Shown here: positions 26,987-35,838 of the stretch, one piece after another
Layout: every line of letters begins with the position of its first letter
Numbering within the stretch: the first letter of the stretch is position 1
Origin: an endosymbiont of unidentified scaly snail isolate Monju
GTDB lineage: Bacteria; Pseudomonadota; Gammaproteobacteria; Chromatiales; Chromatiaceae
DNA: 64,000 nt
Assembly: GCF_000801295.1 (NCBI RefSeq)
Contig: NZ_AP012978.1
Coordinates: 1,922,001-1,986,000, forward strand
Direction: 5' to 3'
Notes under the pieces: model-generated
Seen by the model: only the letters and a program-made list of their open reading frames with translations
Database searches by the model: none
What the model was told of the DNA's origin: nothing
Position numbers and translations under genes: made by a program

Positions 26987-27874
26987 ATGCCCCAGCTCTT
27001 CGTCAATCGGCTGACCATCCTCGACTTCTCTTATCTGCATGCCGAGCGCGGCCTGCTGGGCGAAAGCTGGCTGCTCGACGTGGTGCTCGAAGGCGGCCTC
27101 GACGAGCAAGGCATGGTGCTCGACTTCGCCGAGGTCAAGCGCTCCATCAAGGCGCTGGTGGACGAACGCTTCGACCACCGGCTTCTGCTGCCGATGCGCT
27201 ACGAGGGGCTGGTGGAGCAGCCACGACGCGGCATGTCGCACCTCAACTTCCACACCCGTGCGGGCTGGATGCTGCAACACAGCAGCCCCGAAGAAGCGAT
27301 TTGCCGCATCGATGCCGAAGCGATCACTCCCGATACCGTGGCCGAGGCCATCGTCGCCGCCCTGTTGCCCGGCATGCCGAGCAATGTCGAGTCGTTGAGC
27401 ATCCGCCTGCGCCCAGAAAGCATCGACGGCGCCTTCTACCACTACAGCCACGGCCTCAAGCACCACTGCGGCAACTGTCAACGCATCGCGCACGGACACC
27501 GTTCGCGGCTGATCATCGAGCGTGACGGCATACGCGCCCCCGAACTGGAGGCCGACTGGTGCGAACGCTGGCGCGACATCTACATCGCCACCCGCGCAGA
27601 TCTCTGCAAGGAAGAAGACGGCCAGTACCTGTTCGGCTATGAAAGCGCCCAGGGACGCTTCCTGCTGCGCATGCCGGTCGAGCGCTGCTACCTGGTCGAT
27701 ACCGACTCCACCGTCGAGAACCTCGCCGCCCACATCGCCGAGACACTGGCTGGCGAACACCACGGCCACCATTTCCGCGTGCACGCCTTCGAAGGTGTGG
27801 ACAAGGGGGCCATCGCCGAGGCGCGGCGTCCTCACCTCGAACGGTGCGGTTCGGGGACGGACCGCCTACGGTAG
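26987..27874 (+). CDS. Double-domain 6-pyruvoyl-tetrahydropterin synthase/QueD-like protein
   Basis: A 295-residue protein with two tandem PTPS/QueD-type halves. The second half has the Cys and His signature CGNCQRIAHGHRSRL (residues about 163-177), where the HGH supplies zinc ligands and the Cys can be catalytic; the end has HHFRVHAFEGVDKGAI. The first half keeps LDFAEVKRSIKALVDERFDHR but lacks clear zinc ligands, so it is probably structural. A preQ0/queuosine or pterin role fits tgt and queA in the window but is not proven. The last residues and the TAG stop come from a dispersed repeat. Confidence 0.82.
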   Translation: MPQLFVNRLTILDFSYLHAERGLLGESWLLDVVLEGGLDEQGMVLDFAEVKRSIKALVDERFDHRLLLPMRYEGLVEQPRRGMSHLNFHTRAGWMLQHSSPEEAICRIDAEAITPDTVAEAIVAALLPGMPSNVESLSIRLRPESIDGAFYHYSHGLKHHCGNCQRIAHGHRSRLIIERDGIRAPELEADWCERWRDIYIATRADLCKEEDGQYLFGYESAQGRFLLRMPVERCYLVDTDSTVENLAAHIAETLAGEHHGHHFRVHAFEGVDKGAIAEARRPHLERCGSGTDRLR

Positions 27875-27983
27875 GAGCGGCGTCCCCGTCGCGAACAACG
27901 TCCCCTCGCGAACGGTTCGGCCCGAGGACGAGCCTCCTACCGGTGGGAGCGGCGTCCCCGTCGCGAACGGCGTCCTCGCCGCC
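27848..27983. repeat. Dispersed hairpin repeat, locus 3 (four to five units)
   Basis: Units at 27848-27869, 27871-27896, 27916-27940 and 27942-27968 alternate in orientation, plus a half unit to 27983. The TAG in the unit at 27871 is the stop codon of the QueD-like gene. The locus fills the gap to convergent pyrC. Confidence 0.88.
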
Positions 27984-27995
27984 TTCAGCTCCGCT

Positions 27996-29330
27996 TCAGT
28001 CTGCCGCGAACTCGAGCCGCGCGCCGTTGGGCCCACCGAGGAAATGGCCCCGGTCGTACTTGAGTTCGCCATTGACGAAGGTGGCGATCACGCTGGAACG
28101 CAGGGTACGCCCCTCCAGCGGGCTCCAGCCACACTTGTAGAGCACATCCTCGCGACGCACGCTCTGCGGGGCATCGAGGTCGACCAGCACCAGGTCGGCG
28201 TGATAGCCCTCGCGCAGGAAGCCGCGGTCGCGGATGCCGAACAGGCGCGCCGGAGCGTGCGCCACCTTGTGCACCAGTTGCGGCAGGCCAAGCAGGCCGT
28301 CGTGTACCAGTTCGAGCGCCATGCACAAGGCATGCTGCACCAGTGGCAGGCCGGCGGGGGCCTTGAAGTAGGAAGGGTCCTGTTTCTCTTCCCAGGTGTG
28401 GGGCGCGTGATCGGTGGCGATCACGTCCAGACGGTCCTCGGCCAGGGCGGCGCGCAGGGCAGCGCGGTCTTCGGCGGTCTTGATCGCGGGATTGCACTTG
28501 ATCTGGCTGCCCAGCGCCTCGTAATCGGCATCGCTGAAGTACAGGTGATGCACGCAGGCCTCGGCGGTGATGCGCTTGCCTTCCAGGGGACCGGCCTCGA
28601 ACAGCGCCAGCTCGCGCGCGGTGGTCAGGTGCAGCACATGCAGGCGGGTACCGTGACGCCGCGCCAGGTCCACCGCCATCGAAGACGATTTCCAGCAGGC
28701 CGCCTCGCTGCGGATGGCCGGGTGGAAACGCATCGGAATCTGCTCGCCGTACTGCTCGCGGTAACGCGCCTCGTTGGCAAGGATGGTGGGCGTGTCCTCG
28801 CAGTGGGTAGCGATCAGGGTCGGACAGTCGCGGAAGATGGCCTCGAGGGTGGCCGGGTCGTCCACCAGCATGTTGCCGGTGGAGGCACCCATGAACACCT
28901 TCACGCCGCAGGTCTGGCCCGGCGCCAGGCGGCGAATCTCTTCGATGTTGTCGTTGGTGCCTCCGAGATAGAAGGCGAAATTGCCCCAGGCACGCCCCGC
29001 GGCCAGGCGGAACTTGTCTTCCAGGGCCTCGAGGGTGACCGTCTGCGGGCGGGTATTGGGCATATCGAAGAAACTGGTGATGCCGCCGGCCAGCGCCGCC
29101 TTCGACTCGCTGGCGATGTCCGCCTTGTGGGTCACCCCCGGCTCGCGGAAGTGCACCTGGTCGTCGATCATACCGGGCATCAGCACCCGGCCGGCGGCAT
29201 CGATCACCTCGGCACCATCGGCCAGGATCTCGCCACCGATGCGCGCGATACGCCCGTCACGCATCAGCAGGTCACCTTCGCGCACCTCGCCCTCGTTCAC
29301 CAGCCGGGCGTTCTTGATCAGGATATTCAT
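27996..29330 (-). CDS. pyrC: Dihydroorotase (PyrC, 444-residue type)
   Basis: A cyclic amidohydrolase for the third step of pyrimidine synthesis. Motifs: MIDDQVHFREPGVTHKADI, the carboxylated-lysine region GVKVFMGAST, IATHCED, and ATDHAPHTWEEK with the catalytic Asp. In DQVHFREP the first His of the usual HxH is Gln, which is normal for this subclass of dihydroorotases as I know it from other bacteria. It ends 1 base into the overlap with gloB (start/stop at 29330), so the pyrC-gloB-hisI genes are packed. Confidence 0.92.
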   Translation of the reverse strand: MNILIKNARLVNEGEVREGDLLMRDGRIARIGGEILADGAEVIDAAGRVLMPGMIDDQVHFREPGVTHKADIASESKAALAGGITSFFDMPNTRPQTVTLEALEDKFRLAAGRAWGNFAFYLGGTNDNIEEIRRLAPGQTCGVKVFMGASTGNMLVDDPATLEAIFRDCPTLIATHCEDTPTILANEARYREQYGEQIPMRFHPAIRSEAACWKSSSMAVDLARRHGTRLHVLHLTTARELALFEAGPLEGKRITAEACVHHLYFSDADYEALGSQIKCNPAIKTAEDRAALRAALAEDRLDVIATDHAPHTWEEKQDPSYFKAPAGLPLVQHALCMALELVHDGLLGLPQLVHKVAHAPARLFGIRDRGFLREGYHADLVLVDLDAPQSVRREDVLYKCGWSPLEGRTLRSSVIATFVNGELKYDRGHFLGGPNGARLEFAAD

Positions 29331-30118
29331 CAGTCGTAGTCCTTGTCTTTCCAGGTGCGCAGGGCGGTGAACACCGCGCTGGGATCATCCAGCGTCTGCC
29401 CTGCCCAGCGCTCGGCGGCGGCGATCACCGTGGGCTCCCCGGTGCGCAGGAAAGGATTGGTCGCCAGCTCTTCGGCCAGCGTGGACGGCACGCTGGGCTC
29501 GCCGCGCTCGCGCAATACACGCACCTGCTGCTCGCGCGCGGCCAGATCGGGGTTGTCGGGTTCGACCCACTTCGCGAAGCCGATGTTGTCCAGGGTGTAT
29601 TCATGGGCGCAGTAGACGCGCGTCGCCGGCGGCAGGGCCGCCAGCGCGCGCAGCGAGGCGGCCAGCTGCTCGAAGGTGCCGGAGAACACTCGCCCGCAGC
29701 CACAGGCGAACAGGGTGTCGCCGCAGAACAGGACACCGTCCCCAAGGTAGGCGATGTGGCCCTCTGTATGGCCGGGCACGTCCAGCACCTCGAACGTGAC
29801 GCCAGGCCCCTCGAGCACCACCCGCTCGCCGCCGCGCAGACGCCGCTCCAGGGCACGGATGGGTTCGTCGGCAGGGCCATAGACCACAGCCTGCGGCCAG
29901 ACGGCCTTGAGCGCGGCAATACCGCCGACATGGTCTCCGTGCTTGTGCGTGATCAGGATGCTCTCCAGCCGTAGGCCACGTTCGGCCAGGGCCTCGCGCA
30001 CCGGTTCATCGTCACCCGGGTCGACTACAGTGCAACCGGCGTGACCCTCGCGCCACAACAGCCAGATGTAGTTGTCGTCGAAGGCAGGGATGGGCTCGAT
30101 GTGCAGTTCAGCGGCCAT
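29330..30118 (-). CDS. gloB: Hydroxyacylglutathione hydrolase (glyoxalase II)
   Basis: A 262-residue metallo-beta-lactamase-fold enzyme that hydrolyses S-lactoylglutathione. The binuclear metal motif THKHGDHVGG, the downstream His in GHTEGHIAYL, the Asp in LFCGDTLFACGCGR and CAHEYTLDN are all typical of GloB. The C-terminal substrate-binding part (EELATNPFLRTGEP) is present. Its start overlaps hisI by 11 bases. Confidence 0.95.
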   Translation of the reverse strand: MAAELHIEPIPAFDDNYIWLLWREGHAGCTVVDPGDDEPVREALAERGLRLESILITHKHGDHVGGIAALKAVWPQAVVYGPADEPIRALERRLRGGERVVLEGPGVTFEVLDVPGHTEGHIAYLGDGVLFCGDTLFACGCGRVFSGTFEQLAASLRALAALPPATRVYCAHEYTLDNIGFAKWVEPDNPDLAAREQQVRVLRERGEPSVPSTLAEELATNPFLRTGEPTVIAAAERWAGQTLDDPSAVFTALRTWKDKDYD

Positions 30119-30542
30119 AGAGGGTCTCCGGGTCGATCAGCGGGGCCTTGTCGATCACCAGTCGGTCACCATCGACCTTCAGGTAGAAGCAGTCGCGCCG
30201 CCCGGTGTGGCAGGCCGGCCCGGTCTGGTCGACCTTGCACAGGATGGTGTCGCCGTCGCAGTCGAGCCGCAGCTCCACCAGCCGCTGCACCTGTCCCGAG
30301 GACTCGCCCTTGCGCCACAGCCGCTGGCGCGAACGCGACCAGTAACAGACCCGGCCGGTCGCCAGCGTCTCGCGCAGTGCGGTCTCGTTCATCCAGGCCA
30401 GCATCAGCACTTCGCCACTGTCGTACTGCTGGGCGACCGCCGGCAGCAGGCCGTCGGCGTTCCATGGCAACGCAGCGATGGCGTCTTCCAGCGGTACCGT
30501 CTCGCCGGCAGGGCGTTTTTCCAGTTCCTTGAACAGGCTCAT
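30108..30542 (-). CDS. hisI: Phosphoribosyl-AMP cyclohydrolase (HisI)
   Basis: A 144-residue enzyme for the third step of histidine synthesis, without a HisE domain. The metal cysteines are in LDCDGDTILCKVDQTGPACHTGRRDCFY, read in pieces; the N-terminal half has QQYDSGEVLMLAWMNETALRET and the WSRSR motif. Placement next to gloB rather than in a his operon is common for stand-alone hisI. Confidence 0.96.
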   Translation of the reverse strand: MSLFKELEKRPAGETVPLEDAIAALPWNADGLLPAVAQQYDSGEVLMLAWMNETALRETLATGRVCYWSRSRQRLWRKGESSGQVQRLVELRLDCDGDTILCKVDQTGPACHTGRRDCFYLKVDGDRLVIDKAPLIDPETLYGR

Positions 30543-30780
30543 GTCACCACCATTGTCTTAAAGAACCTCTGAGTAGTATTTTCCCTTCCCCGATGCGTGG
30601 AGGAGGCCGGGAGGATCCTGCATCAGAGGGGCCGCATCGACGTACATTCTCCTCCCCCGCAAGCAACGGAGGAAGCTGAGCGGAGATTCCTTCAAGTCAC
30701 GCTCATCATAGCGCAGCGACAGTTTCCGCTGCACTGCCTGTCATCCAGCCGTAAAACAGCGGTGTTATCCTGAGGTCACC

Positions 30781-31098
30781 ATGCAGATATTCCGTATCCT
30801 GTTCCACAACAACGGCAAGCTCTACCAGTTGCACGCACGCCAGGTGTCGCAAGGCGACATCTATGGCTTCGTCGAGATCCGGGACCTGCTGTTCGGCGAA
30901 CACACCGCGCTGGTCATCGACCCGGCCGAAGAGAAGCTCAAGGCCGAATTCGAGGGCGTGGAGCGCATCCTCCTGCCCATGCACGCGGTGGTGCGTATCG
31001 ACCAGGTCGCAGCCCAGGGCCAGAACAAGATCCTCGACATCGACGGCATCGGCAGCAACGTCACCCCCTTCCCGCTGCCGGGAAAACGCACGGACTGA
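30781..31098 (+). CDS. DUF1820-family protein, 105 aa
   Basis: A small cytoplasmic protein conserved in gammaproteobacteria with a typical start (MQIFRILFHNNGKLYQLHAR) and the block EEKLKAEFEGVERILLPMHAVVRID. No biochemical role is known to me. It lies 3 bases before the Cache/PDC gene, so they form an operon. The 238-base gap before it shows only a GC-rich imperfect dyad. Confidence 0.88.
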   Translation: MQIFRILFHNNGKLYQLHARQVSQGDIYGFVEIRDLLFGEHTALVIDPAEEKLKAEFEGVERILLPMHAVVRIDQVAAQGQNKILDIDGIGSNVTPFPLPGKRTD

Positions 31099-31101
31099 AC
31101 C

Positions 31102-32055
31102 ATGAACGCCCCGACCGAATCGCCCCTGCAACAACGCATACGTCGCCAGCGCGCCATGCTGCACAACATGCTGGTAGACCCCATGCACCGGGCCGCCAAC
31201 CGGGTGGCGCAGGTGTGGGACGACCGCACAGCCCTGGATACCGAACTGCAAGACTCGATGCGCAAGGTGCCCTATGTCGCCTACCTGTATGCGCTGGAAA
31301 CCAGCGGTGTGCAAATCAGCGCCAACGCCTCCGAGGACGGTCTGATGCCCGAGGACCTCGGACGCGACCGCTCCACCCGGCCCTATTTCCAGCAAATCGA
31401 CCCCGAATTGGACATGACGCTCTCCGAGGCCTACATCAGCCTGCGCGCCAACCGCCCTTCGGTCACTGCGCTGCAGAAGGTCTGGCAGGACGGTGAGCAC
31501 ATCGGCTGGCTGGGCGCAGACTTCGACCTGCGCAAGCTGCCGATCACCAAGGACATGTACAGCGACCCCTCGCGCTGGCGTCAGATCAAGGGCGACCCCG
31601 CGATCCGCGGCCAGGTGTTCCAGCAGACCCGGATACCCAGCCGGCTCGACCGGCACATCAACCAGATCCTGCCCGTGGTCGAGGAACTGATCACCGACAA
31701 CGGCATCTTCCACCTCAAGCTGCATTTCTCCAGCAGCCGGGCCACGGTATGGACCCTGGACGACCCCTACCGCTACCAGGTCATCGAGTTCGAGGACCTG
31801 GTCGATCCCGATATCTGCCTGGCTTTCCCGCACCGGGACTACCCGGCCGACGCGGTGGTTCCGAAGGAATCAATCAAGCCCATCTTCGAGACCTTCCGGC
31901 AACTGCGCTTCGCCGACGAGACCATCTACCTGCGCGCCGGCTCGATCAACATCTTCAACGGCATCGTGGGGCTGAACTTCTCCTGCGACGGCTCGCACTA
32001 CATCCCCTTCGACCAGTTCCTGGCCAAGGATTCGGAGTTCTGGGAAGGGATGTGA
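31102..32055 (+). CDS. PDC/Cache sensor-like protein, 317 aa
   Basis: Soluble protein without a signal or membrane segment. Residues 10-130 resemble a PDC (Cache) ligand-sensing domain (RDRSTRPYFQQIDPELDMTLSEAYIS), with the RPYF motif typical of such domains. The rest is a conserved module seen with it (ELITDNGIFHLKLHF, VIEFEDLVDPDICLAFPHRDYP). No output domain is attached, so it may sense or bind a small molecule. It follows the DUF1820 gene directly. Confidence 0.75.
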   Translation: MNAPTESPLQQRIRRQRAMLHNMLVDPMHRAANRVAQVWDDRTALDTELQDSMRKVPYVAYLYALETSGVQISANASEDGLMPEDLGRDRSTRPYFQQIDPELDMTLSEAYISLRANRPSVTALQKVWQDGEHIGWLGADFDLRKLPITKDMYSDPSRWRQIKGDPAIRGQVFQQTRIPSRLDRHINQILPVVEELITDNGIFHLKLHFSSSRATVWTLDDPYRYQVIEFEDLVDPDICLAFPHRDYPADAVVPKESIKPIFETFRQLRFADETIYLRAGSINIFNGIVGLNFSCDGSHYIPFDQFLAKDSEFWEGM

Positions 32056-32061
32056 TGTCCG

Positions 32062-32086
32062 TTCGGCCCGGGGACGGGCCTCCTGC
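32062..32086. repeat. Dispersed hairpin repeat, locus 4 (one unit)
   Basis: One unit, TTCG-GCCCG-GGGA-CGGGC-CTCCTGC, starts 7 bases after the stop of the Cache/PDC gene. It is followed by an unrelated long inverted repeat before convergent bolA. Confidence 0.85.
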
Positions 32087-32115
32087 AGGCAGCACCGCGA
32101 ACGATCTGCACAGCC

Positions 32116-32238
32116 CGCAGGATGGGCAAAGCGCAGCGTGCCCATCCCGTTCCCCGATCCGACTGGCCTTGATGGGTGCGATCGATGAAGGTTTGACTAT
32201 CGATGGGCACGGCCCTTCGGGCCTTTGCCCATCCTGCG
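32116..32238. repeat. Long nested inverted repeat (GATGGGCA type)
   Basis: The outer arms CGCAGGATGGGCAAAG (32116-32131) and CTTTGCCCATCCTGCG (32223-32238) are exact complements. Each side also holds its own hairpin built on GATGGGCA/TGCCCATC. The whole is about 120 bases, carries no gene and lies between convergent genes. It has the look of a MITE or a REP-type element. Confidence 0.8.
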
Positions 32239-32263
32239 ATGTCGGGTATATCGATAAAAACGC

Positions 32264-32494
32264 TCAACCCGCCTCGGCCGGCGTCTTCGCCTTGATCGAC
32301 AGGGCGTGGAGCTCGTCGCTGGCGATCTGTTCGTTGACCGTATTCATCACCATGCGGTGACGCTGGACCAGGCTCTTGCCTTCAAAGGCCTCGGAGACCA
32401 CCAGGGCCTCGAAATGGCGGCCGTCACCAGTGACCTCGACCCGCGCGCCGGGCAGACCGGCCTCGATGAATTGCTTGACCTTCTCGGGTTCCAT
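32264..32494 (-). CDS. BolA-family protein (IbaG/BolA type)
   Basis: A 76-residue BolA-like protein that typically partners monothiol glutaredoxin in iron-sulfur handling. The family motif SLVQRHRMVMNTVNEQI carries the conserved His; the beta strands VEVTGDGRHFEALVVS are also typical. It is shorter than BolA itself and closer to IbaG. Confidence 0.9.
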   Translation of the reverse strand: MEPEKVKQFIEAGLPGARVEVTGDGRHFEALVVSEAFEGKSLVQRHRMVMNTVNEQIASDELHALSIKAKTPAEAG

Positions 32495-32586
32495 CGGTTT
32501 CCTCCAGGAATCGAATGCCTGCGTGGCTCAAGTTTTTTCGCCACGCAACGACATGAAAGGCATCATTGTAGCGAGAGAAACCGCCG

Positions 32587-32682
32587 ATGAAGCCATTTCC
32601 ACGCAAATTGCCCGAGTGGTGGCACCTGATCGTGACCCTCGGGGTGATCGCCCTGCACCTGAGCGGTTACGCCGGCACCTGA
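32587..32682 (+). CDS. Possible 31-aa single-pass membrane peptide
   Basis: Starts with ATG at 32587 after a GAGAG ribosome-like site and encodes a basic N-terminus (MKPFPRKLPEWW) followed by one hydrophobic segment (HLIVTLGVIALHLSGYAG). It lies alone between bolA and prfC. The size makes coding status uncertain. Confidence 0.3.
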   Translation: MKPFPRKLPEWWHLIVTLGVIALHLSGYAGT

Positions 32683-32735
32683 ACGGACAGGCGCCGGAGC
32701 CAGACCCTACCCAGTCCGGGACACCGGGCAGCCCC

Positions 32736-34316
<1,581 letters not shown>

Positions 34317-34357
34317 GACAACGGATACGGCAAAGGGCGGCAGATTATAGCGTGATG

Positions 34358-34464
34358 TTCGGCCCGGGGACCGACCTCCTACGTGTAGGAGCGGCGTTCC
34401 CGACGCGAACATTCGGCCCGGGGACGGGCCTCCCACCTGTGGGAGCGGCGTCCTCGCCGCGAAC
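34358..34464. repeat. Dispersed hairpin repeat, locus 5 (four units)
   Basis: Units at 34358-34382, 34385-34410, 34412-34436 and 34439-34464 alternate in orientation, forming two large inverted pairs. It is the most regular of the seven loci. It lies just downstream of the SQR-like gene, between it and the start of prfC. Confidence 0.92.
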
Positions 34465-34491
34465 GATCCGCACAGGGGGGTACGATGCCGC

Positions 34492-35621
34492 TCAGCGATA
34501 CTGCCGCAAATACCACCACTCGAAGAAACGCTTGGCCCAGTGGAACACCACGCTGCTCGGCAGCACCACCCCCCCCTTCTCGCTGCGACTGATGAACATG
34601 CCCTTGTCGCGGCTGTCCACGATGCACATCAGCTCGGCCTTGAAAGTCTTGTCAGGCTCGCGACCGGCCAGTTCGGCCAGCAGATTGTGCGCTGCCGCTT
34701 CGGCCTGGAGATCAGCCATATGCGCCTGCTTGGGCAGCCAGTCCGGCCCTGGGAAGCTGCCAGAATCGCCCGCCACGTAGACTCGCTCGGCCCCCTCTGC
34801 CTGGCACAGGGTATTGGCCTTGAGCAGCCCGCCCTCGGAGCGAGCCAGTGCGGTATTGTCGAACCACTTGTTGCCGGTCATGCCGGGCATGAACAGGATC
34901 AGGTCGGCCTCGAACTCACCACCTTCGGTGATCACCTTGTTGGCCTCGAAGCCCTTCATCTTGTGGCCCAGGTGGGTCTCGATGTCGCGCTTTGCCATCT
35001 CGCGCAACAGGCCCTCCACGGCCTTGGGCCCCAGGCGCGCGCCGGGCTTGGGGGGCGGGGTGAAGAAGATCAGCTTGAAACGATCACGCCGTCCCTGCTT
35101 GCGCAGCCAGGTATCGATGCCGAACAGGAACTCGAACACCGGGCCGCCACGCATCGCGGCCGGCTCCTTCGGGTTGCCGGCAAAGCCGAAGGCCAGGGTG
35201 CCACCTTCCAGCGCGGCCAGGCGGTCGCGGATGGCGGTGGTGGCGGGGATGCCGCCGCACGGTACGATGGCGTGCTCGATACCCGGCAGCTTGCGCATGA
35301 ACTGCCCCCCGAGGCGATGATGATGCCGTCGTTGGGGATATCCCCGGCGCTGGTGCGCAGGGTGCGCCCGTCCTCGCTCAGGCCGGTGGTCTCGGCCTGG
35401 TGGTAATCCACCCGCATGCGCCGGAAGAAGTTGTCCAGCGGGATCACCAGGTCTTCGGGCTGGCGCAGGCCGGTGGGAATCCAGATGGTGCCGGGGTAAT
35501 ACACAAACTCGGGACGGGGGGCGACCAGATCGATCCGCAGGGCGGCGTCCAGGGCACGCAGCTTGCGGATGGCCGTCAGGGCGCCGAAACCGGCACCAAC
35601 CACGGTGACTCTGTTGCTCAT
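34492..35621 (-). CDS. SQR/NDH-2 superfamily FAD-dependent oxidoreductase; one frame break
   Basis: A flavoprotein with the FAD motif [17 protein letters not shown] at the N-terminus and a second one near the C-terminus ([20 protein letters not shown]). The frame breaks in the six-C run at 35305-35310; adding one base joins IIIASGG to [11 protein letters not shown] and gives about 376 residues. A Cys in [13 protein letters not shown] and one in LMCIVDSRD could be redox-active. In a sulfur oxidiser a sulfide:quinone reductase role is likely, but subtype and substrate are uncertain. Divergent from the HerA-like gene. Confidence 0.75.
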
Positions 35622-35838
35622 GACGCTTCTCCGGAACAGGAACTCGTTGCATTCTAACCTCTACGGCACAGACTGTAGTGCCGGCATCCGGTAAGGAAAT
35701 GCCTTTTCCTGCCGTCATGCCGAAACGAGGACACGTCACGTGAAACTGTGATGAATGGCCTTTGCCCGACACGCGACCAACGGCTTATGATCACGGCAGA
35801 ACAATCATACGTCGCCATAGCCAAGGGAGTATCGAGGA

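Noticed and set aside
27996-29330. PyrC inactivated by the change of the first metal-binding His to Gln
   Set aside because: The whole motif DDQVHFREPG is typical of a known dihydroorotase subclass, and the other catalytic residues are intact. I read it as active.
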